DNA of 64,000 nt from Reichenbachiella versicolor. Its GTDB lineage: Bacteria > Bacteroidota > Bacteroidia > Cytophagales > Cyclobacteriaceae. The stretch lies in the NCBI RefSeq assembly GCF_003171675.1, contig NZ_QFZQ01000004.1, forward strand, positions 124,001 to 188,000, in the 5' to 3' direction. Position numbers and translations under genes: made by a program. The notes beneath the pieces were generated by a model, which was not told where the DNA came from, did not search any database, and saw only the letters and a program-made list of their open reading frames with translations. Every line of letters starts with the position of its first letter. The first letter of the stretch is position 1. This document shows positions 33,184 to 42,640 of the stretch, piece by piece.

Positions 33184-36100
33184 ATGAAAAGACCAATACA
33201 CTCTATTTATTCAAAATACATTAAATACAAAAGTCGATTGGATCGAGCCATCCAAAGTGGGGACTTTTATCGCTATACAATCAGAAAGAGGCAAATGCTC
33301 TTAGATCGTTTGAATAGGCTCAAGAGACAATTAACAGCAGCAGGTCTCGCATGGAAAATTGCTAGTTTGAGTACGATGACCCTGGCAGGCATCTCTACAA
33401 GTACTTTCGCTCAGAACAAGGACGGTAGTGAATTTTTAGTTAATACTGAGACTTTAAATAGCCAAGGTAGTCCGTCTGTAGCTATGGATGCTGATGGCGA
33501 TTTTGTTATTGTTTGGCAAAGTGATGATCAGGATGGAAATGGTAGTGGAGTTTATGCACAACTTTTTGATCAATCAGGAAATGTAAAAGGGATAGAATTT
33601 TTAGTTAATACTGAGACATCGGGTAGCCAATGGGTATCCTCAGTAGCCATGGATGACGATGGTAACTTTGTTGTCTCATGGATTGGACCAGATGGCTCCA
33701 ACAGTGGCGTTTATGCTCGACGCTTCAATGCCAATGGTGTCGCATTAGGAGATGAATTTTTAGTTAATACTGAAACCTCAGACAATCAGTATAGGTCAGC
33801 AGTAGCCATGGATGCAGATGGTGATTTCGTGATTACTTGGCAGAGTGCCAATCAGGACGGCGATGATTGGGGAATATATGCTCAACGTTATAATGCATCC
33901 GGAGTGGCGCAAGACGGCGAATTTTTGGTCAATACCAAAACCAGTCAGGATCAACGTTCTCCATCGGTTGCGATGGATGCCGATGGAGATTTTGTAGTAT
34001 CATGGACTACTGGTGATTATAGTACAGGTTTTACTTTTCAGCGCTTTGATGCATCTGGAGTTCCACAGGGTTCTGAAACTTCCGTGATATCATCAATTTA
34101 TCTTGGTTCTTCTTCAGTGGGTATGGCACCTGATGGGGACTTTGTGATTACCTGGAGGAATGAATATAAATCGGCAGAAGGTATTTATGCCAAGCGCTAT
34201 AATGCTGATGGTGTCTTACAGGGCGATCAATTTTTGGTGAATACATTTGTTTCGGGCCAGCAAAGTAATCCTTCCATTGCGATGGAAGCTGATGGTGATT
34301 TTGTGATCGTCTGGCAGAGCTCTGGTCAGGATGGTTCAGGGCAAGGGGTTTATGGGCAGCGTTTTCGCAAATCAGGAGAATTCAAAGATGAAGAGTTTCA
34401 AATTAATACAGAGACCTCCAGTAATCAACAATTTCCAGTGGTAGCAAGTGATGATGCTGGCGGTTTTGTTGTGGCTTGGCAAAGTACCGATCAGGATGGT
34501 TCCAATAATGGCGTTTATGCGCAAAAGTATGCTGCACCACCTGCCACTCCTACGGCTCCAGTTTTATCCCCTATTGCAGATCAATCTATTGATCAAGGTT
34601 TAAAACTTTATTTAAAGACAGAAGCCGAAGATGTTAATGAAGATGTTGTGACTTACAGTTTGGACGAAGCATCTAAGCAACTGGGTATGGATATTGATCC
34701 TGAAACAGGGGAATTTACTTGGTCTAATACTAGCAATCGTGAGGGGAGTTTTGATGTGATTGTAACAGCAAGTGATGGAGCATTAACTCATCAGCAAGAA
34801 TTTATGATTCAGGTGAATGCGACCGCGTTGAATGGATCAGAGTTTCAGGTCAGTTCTCGTACCTCCCAACCTCAGCAAAACCCAACCATAGCTATAGACA
34901 AGGATGGAGAGTTTATGGTGGTTTGGCAAAACGATTTTTTTAGTAGTAGTTCTGTTCGTTTTGATATTAGAGCTCAGAGGTACAATGCTTTCGGTCAACC
35001 TAAAGGGGATAATTTTAAAGTTAATACTTACAATACCAATGGACCTAACATGACTAATCCATCTATAGATGTGAGTGCAGATGGTAGTACAGTAGTAGTA
35101 TGGCAGGATAGCCGTCAAGATGGTTCATCTAGCGGGATATTTGCTCGACGTTATAATTCTGAAGGAGAGGCTAGCGATGCTCAGGAATTTAGAGTCAATA
35201 CAACTACTTCATTAGATCAATCTGATCCTAGTGTAGGAATGGATACTGATGGTAATTTTGTGATTGCTTGGCAAAGTAGAAATCAAGATGGCTCAGACGA
35301 TGGTATTTATGCTCAGCGCTATGATGCTTCAGGAACTACCCAAGGAACTGAGTTTTTAGTAAATTCAGAGACATCGGGAAAACAGTCAAACCCTTCTATT
35401 GCAGTAGCTGCTGATGGTAGTTTTGTGATTGTTTGGCAAAGCTTTGTTGGGGCAGAAGATATTTATGCTCAGCGCTATGATGCTTCAGGAGTAGTTCAAG
35501 GTACAGAATTTAGAGTTAATGGTTTTTTAACTGGTAGACAAGTTAACCCTTCTATTAGTGTAGACTCTGATGGTAATTTTGTTGTTACTTGGCAAAGTGA
35601 AGGTCAAGATGGTGATGGTATGGGAGTTTATGCCCAGCGCTATGATTTTAATGGGGTAGCTTTGGGTACAGAATTCAGAGTCAATACCGAAACTTCTAAT
35701 GACCAAAGCAATCCATCTGTAAGTATGGAAGCAGATGGTAGTTTTGTGATTGTCTGGGATACTTTTGATCAAGATGGTTCGCTTTTGGGGATTTATGGCC
35801 AGAAATACAACGATTCAGGCGTAGCACAGGAGAGTGAATTTCGTGTAAATGTAGAGCCAATAGGTAATCAATCAAGACCTACAGTAAGTATGAGGACAAG
35901 TAATGATTTTGTTGTTGCTTGGCAAAATGATGTAGAGATTGAAGATGAATCACATTTCGGTGTTTTGGCAAGACGTTTTCTTGATCCTATGGCTCCAATA
36001 TTTGAACCCATCGAGGGGTTGGGAGTATCAGAAGGGCTTACATTATTATATCAAGTAATAGCTAAAGATATTAATCTAGATCTACTGACTTTTAGTCTGA

Positions 36101-37956
36101 ATCAGGAGGCCAAAGCTTTAGGAATGGAAATTGATCCTTCCAGTGGTTTATTGACCTGGAAGACAAAATTAGGTCAGACAGGTAGATACGATGGAGTGGT
36201 GCAGGTCAGCGATGGTAAGTTTACTATTGATCAACCTTTTACTGTAGTCGTAGAAAAATCTTTAAGGATAGGCGGTGAGTTCCAAGTCAATACTACAACT
36301 GAATTAACAGAGGAGAAGCCATTTGTGTCAATGAGCCCTAATGGCAGTTTTGTTGTTGTTTGGTCGAAACAAGGAGGGGCTAGAAATGTGGACGGTATTT
36401 ATGCACAGATATATAATTCCCTCGGAAATAAGCAGGGTCCTGAATTAATAGTCCAACTTTTGAAAGATCAGGATGCTCAATATTTAGATTCTCCTGTAGT
36501 AGCAATAGATGCAGATGGTAATTTCATAGTGGTATGGAAAAGTCACATAGATATTGGCGATGTTGATAATATTATGGCTCAACAATACAATGCTTCAGGT
36601 GAATTACAAGGTGATGCAATGACTATTAGTAGCTCAGGAACCAATTCGCTTAGTAATCCATTCATTGATATGAATGCAGGTGGAGACTTTGTAATCTTAT
36701 GGCAAGATCGAGGGAAAGATGGCAATAGAGAAGGAGTTTATGCGCGCCGATATAATTCATCGGCTATAGCACAAGGGGATGAGTTTTTGGTGAACACAAA
36801 TAAAACCGATGACAATCAGGCCAATGCTTCTATAGCCATGAATGATGATGGTGAATTTGTCATCTCTTGGTATGATGATCCAGGAGATGGTGCTGATGTT
36901 TATGTTCAGAGATATGATGCTAAAGGAGTAGCTAAGGGGTTACCTATTTATGTCAATGATGGAAGTGATGAGATTTTTCTTACAGGAGAGTATACCTCAG
37001 CTGGAATAGATCAAGATGGTAATTTTGTTGTCGTTTGGGATAGAGGAGATTATAATAAAGGTGATATTTTGGCACAGCGCTATAATTCAGAAGGAGCTGC
37101 TATTGGAAATCTGATAAAGGTAGTAGAGGGGATCGATTTTATGAAAAAGCCTCAAGTAAGAATGAATGCTACAGGTGAATTTGTGATTACTTGGTCAAAT
37201 ATTGATGCGAATACTGATCAGGAAGACATTTTCGGTAGACTATACAACAAGTCAGGAGAAGCTGAAACGTTTATTTTTCAGGTCAATACTGAAACTACAG
37301 ATGATCAAAAACACCCATCGGTAGATATTCATGATAGTGGTGACTTTGTCATTACTTGGCAAAGTAAAAATCAAGATGGTTTTGATCAAGGTATTTATGC
37401 ACAGCGATTTAGTGAATCTAAAGCACCCGTACTACAAACAATCAGTAATCAAACGATTACTGAAGAGTCAACTTTATTATTTACTATAAAAGCGACGGAT
37501 GAAGATAGTGATGTACTGACATTTAGTTTAGATAGTGAGTCAACAGCATTGGGAATGACTGTAAATGCTAGTACAGGTGAGTTCAAATGGACACCTAACA
37601 ATACGCAGTCAGGTAGTTATAATGTCAAAGTCACTGTAGATGATGGTAGATTGTCTGATAGTCAAGTTTTCAAAATAGTTGTTTCAGATAATATGCCAAC
37701 AGGTTTGTCAAACGATGTAAAAGGAAGTATGAAACTGTTTCCAAACCCTGTTAGAAGTGAATTGACTATATCTTTAGAAGAAGAGGGATTTACACAATAT
37801 GAGATGATTGATTTGACTAATAAAATTGTAAAATCAGGTAGCATTAAAGGTAGAACTCAAATTATTTCAACAATAGAACTACCATTGGGAGTATATGTCT
37901 TAAAAGTTTCAGGTGAAGAGCGTATAAAGTCTAAGCGATTTATCAAGATTGATTAA
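33184..37956 (+). CDS. Giant type IX-secreted protein with three seven-repeat propeller modules and three cadherin-like domains
   Basis: 1590 residues. Residues 1-54 are a basic extension (RKRQMLLDRLNRLKRQL), followed by a signal-peptide core (WKIASLSTMTLAGISTSTFA). Then come three sets of exactly seven 50-55-residue repeats of the form EFxVNTETSxxQxxPSVAMDADGDFVIVWQS with xxDGxxxGVYAQRYNxSG (about 80-457, 549-935, 1026-1412). Each set is followed by an Ig/cadherin-like putative-Ig domain (for example TAEDVNEDVVTYSLDE-type text with LGMDIDPETGEFTW). Seven repeats per set suggests three seven-bladed beta-propellers. Residues about 1516-1590 are a type IX sorting domain (MKLFPNPVRSELTISL to the end). 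It is a surface or released adhesin or binding protein; no catalytic motif is visible. Confidence 0.88.
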   Translation: MKRPIHSIYSKYIKYKSRLDRAIQSGDFYRYTIRKRQMLLDRLNRLKRQLTAAGLAWKIASLSTMTLAGISTSTFAQNKDGSEFLVNTETLNSQGSPSVAMDADGDFVIVWQSDDQDGNGSGVYAQLFDQSGNVKGIEFLVNTETSGSQWVSSVAMDDDGNFVVSWIGPDGSNSGVYARRFNANGVALGDEFLVNTETSDNQYRSAVAMDADGDFVITWQSANQDGDDWGIYAQRYNASGVAQDGEFLVNTKTSQDQRSPSVAMDADGDFVVSWTTGDYSTGFTFQRFDASGVPQGSETSVISSIYLGSSSVGMAPDGDFVITWRNEYKSAEGIYAKRYNADGVLQGDQFLVNTFVSGQQSNPSIAMEADGDFVIVWQSSGQDGSGQGVYGQRFRKSGEFKDEEFQINTETSSNQQFPVVASDDAGGFVVAWQSTDQDGSNNGVYAQKYAAPPATPTAPVLSPIADQSIDQGLKLYLKTEAEDVNEDVVTYSLDEASKQLGMDIDPETGEFTWSNTSNREGSFDVIVTASDGALTHQQEFMIQVNATALNGSEFQVSSRTSQPQQNPTIAIDKDGEFMVVWQNDFFSSSSVRFDIRAQRYNAFGQPKGDNFKVNTYNTNGPNMTNPSIDVSADGSTVVVWQDSRQDGSSSGIFARRYNSEGEASDAQEFRVNTTTSLDQSDPSVGMDTDGNFVIAWQSRNQDGSDDGIYAQRYDASGTTQGTEFLVNSETSGKQSNPSIAVAADGSFVIVWQSFVGAEDIYAQRYDASGVVQGTEFRVNGFLTGRQVNPSISVDSDGNFVVTWQSEGQDGDGMGVYAQRYDFNGVALGTEFRVNTETSNDQSNPSVSMEADGSFVIVWDTFDQDGSLLGIYGQKYNDSGVAQESEFRVNVEPIGNQSRPTVSMRTSNDFVVAWQNDVEIEDESHFGVLARRFLDPMAPIFEPIEGLGVSEGLTLLYQVIAKDINLDLLTFSLNQEAKALGMEIDPSSGLLTWKTKLGQTGRYDGVVQVSDGKFTIDQPFTVVVEKSLRIGGEFQVNTTTELTEEKPFVSMSPNGSFVVVWSKQGGARNVDGIYAQIYNSLGNKQGPELIVQLLKDQDAQYLDSPVVAIDADGNFIVVWKSHIDIGDVDNIMAQQYNASGELQGDAMTISSSGTNSLSNPFIDMNAGGDFVILWQDRGKDGNREGVYARRYNSSAIAQGDEFLVNTNKTDDNQANASIAMNDDGEFVISWYDDPGDGADVYVQRYDAKGVAKGLPIYVNDGSDEIFLTGEYTSAGIDQDGNFVVVWDRGDYNKGDILAQRYNSEGAAIGNLIKVVEGIDFMKKPQVRMNATGEFVITWSNIDANTDQEDIFGRLYNKSGEAETFIFQVNTETTDDQKHPSVDIHDSGDFVITWQSKNQDGFDQGIYAQRFSESKAPVLQTISNQTITEESTLLFTIKATDEDSDVLTFSLDSESTALGMTVNASTGEFKWTPNNTQSGSYNVKVTVDDGRLSDSQVFKIVVSDNMPTGLSNDVKGSMKLFPNPVRSELTISLEEEGFTQYEMIDLTNKIVKSGSIKGRTQIISTIELPLGVYVLKVSGEERIKSKRFIKID

Positions 37957-37988
37957 AACAATATTGTTCTAGTTGACATTCTTTAAAA

Positions 37989-38024
37989 TGAGGTCGGAGT
38001 TTTCTTCTGACCTCAATTTTTACT
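37989..38024 (+). terminator. Terminator of the giant secreted protein gene
   Basis: The arms TGAGGTCGGA (37989-37998) and TCTGACCTCA (38006-38015) pair with one G-U and a 7-nt loop, followed by ATTTTTA. Confidence 0.75.
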
Positions 38025-38105
38025 GGAATGTAATAGACGATATAATTAGATCAGGTTAAAATCTGGGTTGATTTCTAAATGTTAGTTTTAAATTATATAA
38101 TCTGT

Positions 38106-38636
38106 TTATACGACGTCATAAACGGCTTCCATGGCACCCGATTGAAATGTGCGATTTGATATCAACTTTAGAGGTACATTTTTGAGGTTGTATTCAAAAA
38201 TATCGTGACCATTTTCTAAAATGTAAGGCATGTAATAGAGATAGATCTGGTCAATGAGTTTATTGGCCAACAACAAGGTATTTATCTGTCCTCCTCCAAT
38301 TAGCCAAATATCCTTACCATTTTGTTGTTTCAGTGATTTAATGAAATCTATGTGATTACTAGTTACAAATTCCACATGTTCAAATGGCTCAGGATTTTGA
38401 TTTCTGGTGATTACATAGTTTTTCATACCCCGATATGGATACGCTACATCAAATCCTAAAATTTGCTGATGCGTAACCATTCCCATAATGGTTGAATCAC
38501 AACTTTCAACAAATTCAGTATACCCATAATCTTCATTATCAGGATTGGGAATATTTTCTAACCAATCGACATCACCGTTTTTTTTAGCAATTTTACCATT
38601 AATACTGATAGCTATATACAGTTTAATTTTTTTCAT
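38106..38636 (-). CDS. Dihydrofolate reductase-like protein (RibD C-terminal domain family)
   Basis: 176 residues from the ATG at 38636, which opens directly into KKIKLYIAISINGKIAKKNG, the first strand of the fold. NADPH-binding marks are STIMGMVTHQQI and DIWLIGGGQINTLLL, with the GGG turn. The FxWLxNIP region (DVDWLENIPNPDNEDYG) is also usual. Such stand-alone members of the DHFR/RibD fold are widespread and mostly of unknown substrate; the low similarity to true FolA argues against a housekeeping dihydrofolate reductase. It converges on the giant secreted protein gene. Confidence 0.85.
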   Translation of the reverse strand: MKKIKLYIAISINGKIAKKNGDVDWLENIPNPDNEDYGYTEFVESCDSTIMGMVTHQQILGFDVAYPYRGMKNYVITRNQNPEPFEHVEFVTSNHIDFIKSLKQQNGKDIWLIGGGQINTLLLANKLIDQIYLYYMPYILENGHDIFEYNLKNVPLKLISNRTFQSGAMEAVYDVV

Positions 38637-39049
38637 ATAGGGTACATAAGACAAACAAAAGCCAAAAGGTACTGCCTATTTGCTTATCGACATTGTTAAT
38701 TTTCTTACATGAATACTAAACTGACTAAAGACATACTTTTAGGTCTTTTTTAGATTGGTTTTAATTGTTATTGAACATTTAGTTTAGTTAATATGGTGTA
38801 ATGCATAGGTTAGTCGAAGTTATATAAAGACATCTAGATCTGCGTTCTACAAAAACAGAGCTGTTCTATATATAGATTTTCAGGGGGCTGATCAATTAAT
38901 TGAAAAGGCATGTTTTTTTGATATGTCTTAACTGTTGAATCCTATATTTGTGTTCTCATTAAACTGTAGGTTTTATATCAAGGACTTTTTCAGAACCTAC
39001 TCTCTTTTTTATTGCAGGAGAGGTATAAAGCTCACTTTAACTATTTGTT
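38637..39049 (+). promoter_or_regulatory. Spacer of 413 bases with a possible promoter
   Basis: TATATTTG at 38943-38950 fits the TAnnTTTG -7 element, with a TTTG 22 bases upstream, slightly longer than ideal spacing; it could drive the DUF2141 gene. A 12-bp palindrome TCAATTAATTGA (38892-38903) lies just upstream. Nothing else is evident. Confidence 0.4.
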
Positions 39050-39451
39050 TTGAAAAAACACTTTTTTCTTGTTGCGATCTTTGTGATTCCACTTACCACT
39101 TTGGGATATGAACTGAAGGTGGTAATCAATAATGTAAAAAGCGATCAAGGAAATATATGGATAGAGCTCTTAGATGTAAATAAAGATTCTTTTAAAGATA
39201 CCAAAATTCGAGCTCAAGAAGGAGTCTCCATTATGTCCTTCAAGGGTCTTCCCGAGGGTAAATACGCAGTTCGTTTATTTCACGATGAAAACGTGAATGA
39301 CGAATTGGATACAAATTTCATTGGTATACCAAAAGAGGGGTATGGCTTTTCAAATGATGCTCATGGTCGATTTGGACCATATGATTTTAAAAAATGGTTG
39401 ATAGAAGTGAAAAAGGATGAAACCATTCAAGTCAATTTGGAGTATCTATAG
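39050..39451 (+). CDS. DUF2141 secreted protein
   Basis: 133 residues with a signal peptide (KKHFFLVAIFVIPLTTLGY). The body matches DUF2141: ELKVVINNVKSDQGNIWIELLD, FKGLPEGKYAVRLFHDENVNDELDTNFIGIPKEGYGFSND. This is a small beta-sandwich domain of unknown role found in periplasmic or surface proteins of Bacteroidota. The start is TTG at 39050; no ATG lies before the signal peptide. The next gene follows 31 bases later, so the two may be co-transcribed. Confidence 0.88.
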   Translation: MKKHFFLVAIFVIPLTTLGYELKVVINNVKSDQGNIWIELLDVNKDSFKDTKIRAQEGVSIMSFKGLPEGKYAVRLFHDENVNDELDTNFIGIPKEGYGFSNDAHGRFGPYDFKKWLIEVKKDETIQVNLEYL

Positions 39452-39482
39452 ATCGTATTAAATAACTCAAACATTATTTTTC

Positions 39483-40343
39483 ATGAAAAATTACTTCAGA
39501 GCGTTAGCTGTAGTGGCTTTTGCACTTATTTCTCAAATTTCGTATGCGCAAATTGAGACACCTCTTCCTAGCCCAAAAGGAACGGTTTCGACTAAAGTTG
39601 GTTTGACTGATGTGTCAATAGAATATTTCAGACCTCAAGTAAAAGGACGTAAAATCTTCGGAGAGCTAGTAGCATTCGATGAGGTTTGGCGTACAGGTGC
39701 TAATGGAGGTACAAAAGTGACATTTGGCGATGATGTTAAGGTAGGAGGAAAAAGTCTTGCTGCGGGCACTTACCAGCTATTGTCTATTCCATCAAAGACT
39801 GAGTGGACTGTGATTTTCTATACAGACACTAAGATAGGAGGGAATATGAGTAAATACAGTAAAGAAAAAGATGCTGTTAGATTGATGATTAAGCCTTCTA
39901 AAATAAAGCCTACGGTTCAGATGCTGACTTTTAATATATCTGATCTAAGTGAGAACAGCGAAATGGCTGCTATTGAATTGACTTGGGAGAATACATCAGT
40001 TAAGATTCCTGTCACTGTTTCATATGATGATAAGGTTATGGCTTCTATTAAAGAAAATATAGGTAAAGAGCCTGGAAGCTATGCTGTTGCGGCAAGATAT
40101 TATTTAGACAAAGGTAAGGATATGGACCAAGCTCTAGAGTGGATCAATACTTATCTATCGACAGGAGAAAATAGTAAGCAATTTTGGCAAGTATATGTTA
40201 AGGCAAAAATTTTAGCGGCAAAAGGAGATAAAGAAGAAGCCATTAAAGTAGCGAAAGAATCTAAGAAACTAGCTTCAGAAAGTAAAGCAGGTGACTTTGG
40301 ATACATCAAAAGAAACGAAGATTTGATTGCTTCTTTGAAGTAA
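39483..40343 (+). CDS. DUF2911 secreted protein
   Basis: 286 residues with a signal peptide (MKNYFRALAVVAFALISQISYAQ). The DUF2911 core follows: SPKGTVSTKVGLTDVSIEYFRPQVKGRKIFGELVAFDEVWRTGANGGTKVTFGDDV-type blocks, then LAAGTYQLLSIPSKTEWTVIFYTD. The C-terminal 90 residues are helical and TPR-like (AARYYLDKGKDMDQALEWIN, VYVKAKILAAKGDKEEAIKV). The domain is common in Bacteroidota and has no established function; it is probably periplasmic. It is followed by a strong terminator. Confidence 0.9.
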   Translation: MKNYFRALAVVAFALISQISYAQIETPLPSPKGTVSTKVGLTDVSIEYFRPQVKGRKIFGELVAFDEVWRTGANGGTKVTFGDDVKVGGKSLAAGTYQLLSIPSKTEWTVIFYTDTKIGGNMSKYSKEKDAVRLMIKPSKIKPTVQMLTFNISDLSENSEMAAIELTWENTSVKIPVTVSYDDKVMASIKENIGKEPGSYAVAARYYLDKGKDMDQALEWINTYLSTGENSKQFWQVYVKAKILAAKGDKEEAIKVAKESKKLASESKAGDFGYIKRNEDLIASLK

Positions 40344-40362
40344 GATATCTTCCATAATAATT

Positions 40363-40401
40363 AAAAAGCTACTCTTTGAATCATCAAAGAGTAGCTTTTT
40401 T
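40363..40401 (+). terminator. Terminator after the DUF2911 gene
   Basis: Long perfect arms AAAGCTACTCTTTGA and TCAAAGAGTAGCTTT flank a 4-nt loop (40380-40383), followed by TTTTTTG. Confidence 0.92.
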
Positions 40402-40610
40402 GTTTAAGGTTATTCCTGTTTTAGCGTTACCAAGTTCGATTTTTTTATAGTGCAGAGAAGAAATGGAGATTCTGGTTTTTTAAAAGGCTGATTTAGCTCA
40501 AATAGTAATTTCAGTTCGATTTTTTGTATGAGAAATAATGAAACTGATAAATAATTCTGCCACAAGGAACCTTTTTAGTCAAATTAGGTTTTTAATACCA
40601 AATCAAGATT

Positions 40611-41042
40611 ATGAATAAGCAAAAAGGTAATGAACAGCCAAATATGCTGAAATGGGCAGTTAAGTTTGCAGCATCAGCAGGTATAGCAGGAATACTATGT
40701 TGTGTAGCTCCAGCAGTGTTATTTATGTTCGGTTTGATGGGTGGGGTGTATGCCATTTCGTTTGCAGATTTTTTCTATAATGAAGACGGTTCTGTAGGGG
40801 TAGGTTCTTGGGTGCTGAGAGGAGTAGCTGTAGCCATAGGTATATATGGTGTGTATGCCTACAGAAAGAAGCAAAACCAGTGTTCCGTAGATCCGGATAG
40901 AAAGGTTCTGAACTTAGTGCTTCTTACTCTAACGATCGTTGCTCTTAGTGTAGGCATCTTTTTATCATTAGAAAAATGGTCGTCTTGGTATTTTGATAAG
41001 TACATCGTTCCAGCTCAGCAAGAAGAGCTGTTTGGAGAGTAA
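40611..41042 (+). CDS. Small membrane protein with a MerT-like cysteine pair
   Basis: 143 residues with about four hydrophobic segments. The first two read as AASAGIAGILCCVAPAVLFM followed by GLMGGVYAISFADFF. The cysteine pair (Cys30-Cys31) before Ala-Pro resembles the CC-GP motif in the first helix of MerT mercuric ion transporters. The other two helices are RGVAVAIGIYGVYAY and LVLLTLTIVALSVGIFLSL. A further cysteine lies in KKQNQCSVDP. No merR, merP or merA is nearby, so a metal-transport role is only suggested. It converges on the universal stress protein gene. Confidence 0.65.
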   Translation: MNKQKGNEQPNMLKWAVKFAASAGIAGILCCVAPAVLFMFGLMGGVYAISFADFFYNEDGSVGVGSWVLRGVAVAIGIYGVYAYRKKQNQCSVDPDRKVLNLVLLTLTIVALSVGIFLSLEKWSSWYFDKYIVPAQQEELFGE

Positions 41043-41069
41043 TTTTAAGAATACCCTAAAAACAAAGAA

Positions 41070-41094
41070 GGGGAAACCTATCGCGAGGTTCCCC
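41070..41094. terminator. Hairpin between convergent genes
   Basis: The arms GGGGAAACCT (41070-41079) and AGGTTCCCC (41086-41094) pair with one bulged A. No strong T-run follows on the plus strand; T-rich DNA follows on the minus strand. Confidence 0.45.
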
Positions 41095-41178
41095 CTAAAA
41101 ATTACCCAATCTAGTCTTTCGCTCTATCTGACTGAAAGTGTAGGGCAGCACTTCAGTCCCGCTTTTCATTCTAATTTC

Positions 41179-41946
41179 TTAATCAATTACAAGTAATGGT
41201 ACACTACTATGAGCTGCCAAAAGTCTCGTAAGTCTGCCCTCAGATCGTTCTATGTTTTTAGCATGATGTTTTGGCATTATGGCTAGCATATCGATGTTTT
41301 GGTCTTTAATGTACTCTTCTATTCCTTTTTCAATATCAGAGTTTTTTGGCACAGCCATTTTATAATCTATATTGTCTAAGTAGTACTCAAGTGATCTATG
41401 AGTTTCTCCTAGAGTTATTTTGTCCTGATCCTTTCTGTCTACCGTAACCACATGAACTGTAGATTTATACCACTTCGCTAAATCGTGAAAAAGTCCTAAG
41501 TCGGATGCATCATCTAACTCTTTATTATCTACTGCAAGAGCAATATTTTTCATCATGAATGCATCTGTACCTGCAGGAATTAAAAGTACCGGACAATCTG
41601 CTCTTCTTAGTAGTTGTGCGGTTTTAGAATTAATCGTTTCATCAACAGATCCTGCAGTACCAAAAACAATCAAATTAATTCCAAACTCATCATTCACTTC
41701 TATTAACGTTTCTACTAACTCTCCCGATTTTACTATGGATTGACAAGTAATTCCGTTACTATCGAAAATTTCTGACTTAAGTTTATTTAAATCTTCTAAT
41801 GAAGAATTTGATTTCTCATCTTGAACATGGATCAATAAAAACTCTATTTTTTTATCCATTTTAGACATTTCCGCTGCATATCTAGCTGCAGCATTAGAAC
41901 TTTCTGAGAAATCAATGGGGACAAGGACCTTCCTTACAGTGTTCAT
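41179..41946 (-). CDS. Universal stress protein with two tandem UspA domains
   Basis: 255 residues from the ATG at 41946 (MNTVRKVLVPIDFSESSNAA), the normal opening of a UspA domain. The frame continues upstream to 42048, but that part is not family-like. Domain 1 ends with LIVFGTAGSVDETINSKTAQLLRRADCPVLLIPAG, the nucleotide-binding G-2x-G-9x-type loop region and last strand. Domain 2 (about 130-255) ends in LTRLLAAHSSVPLLVID and has a weaker loop. Such tandem Usps are cytoplasmic stress proteins of unclear biochemical role. It converges on the membrane protein gene at 40611. Confidence 0.9.
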   Translation of the reverse strand: MNTVRKVLVPIDFSESSNAAARYAAEMSKMDKKIEFLLIHVQDEKSNSSLEDLNKLKSEIFDSNGITCQSIVKSGELVETLIEVNDEFGINLIVFGTAGSVDETINSKTAQLLRRADCPVLLIPAGTDAFMMKNIALAVDNKELDDASDLGLFHDLAKWYKSTVHVVTVDRKDQDKITLGETHRSLEYYLDNIDYKMAVPKNSDIEKGIEEYIKDQNIDMLAIMPKHHAKNIERSEGRLTRLLAAHSSVPLLVID

Positions 41947-42072
41947 ATTCTTGCTAATTTTGATTGGGAAAAATTTATGATTCAAATATCTTGTCATTGC
42001 TACGGAACTAAACTGACTGCCGTCATGTAATAGTATGAGCTTAGACATTCACTTAAATATAATCAGATATAA

Positions 42073-42636
42073 ATGGAACCATTTGAATACGTAATTGCAT
42101 TTACATCAATCATATTAGGTCTTGGAGTAGCACAAATTCTTACAGGAGTATCTGATATTGTAGCTGACTGGGACAATGTGAAATTTAGTATTCCACATTC
42201 GCTATACATTTTAGTTGTTTTCCTAATACATATTCAAGATTGGTGGTGGACTTATTCTATGCAGGAAATTGTTAGAGAATGGACAATTTTGAAAGTACTT
42301 AGTGTTTTAATATTCCCAATAATACTATATCTACAAGCTCGAATGTTGTTTCCGACAGGTAGCCGTCAGGAAGAGACAGATCTTAGATTTTACTTTAGAG
42401 ATAGATGGAAGTGGATGTACGGCTTGGGATTGGCCAGTGTAATTTCTAGTGCTTGGAATAATTTCGCTATATCAAATGTTGATTTACATCTGCATATACC
42501 TCATGTTATGTATGCCTCGGCATACATTATCTTTTTTGTGAGTGATGTTAAAAAGGAAAAGTATCACACCATTTTTATCGTTCTTCAGCTTATATTTTTA
42601 TCAGGTGCTATAGTTGGAGCTCCATCTTTAAAATAG
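42073..42636 (+). CDS. Six-helix membrane protein of unknown function
   Basis: 187 residues with six predicted membrane helices (about 7-26, 43-61, 72-92, 113-132, 144-158, 167-183). The tryptophan-rich IQDWWWTYSM after helix 2 is distinctive. No catalytic or transport motif is recognised. It is divergent from the universal stress protein gene and its stop is 4 bases from the end of the aldehyde dehydrogenase gene. Confidence 0.7.
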   Translation: MEPFEYVIAFTSIILGLGVAQILTGVSDIVADWDNVKFSIPHSLYILVVFLIHIQDWWWTYSMQEIVREWTILKVLSVLIFPIILYLQARMLFPTGSRQEETDLRFYFRDRWKWMYGLGLASVISSAWNNFAISNVDLHLHIPHVMYASAYIIFFVSDVKKEKYHTIFIVLQLIFLSGAIVGAPSLK

Positions 42637-42640
42637 TTTA

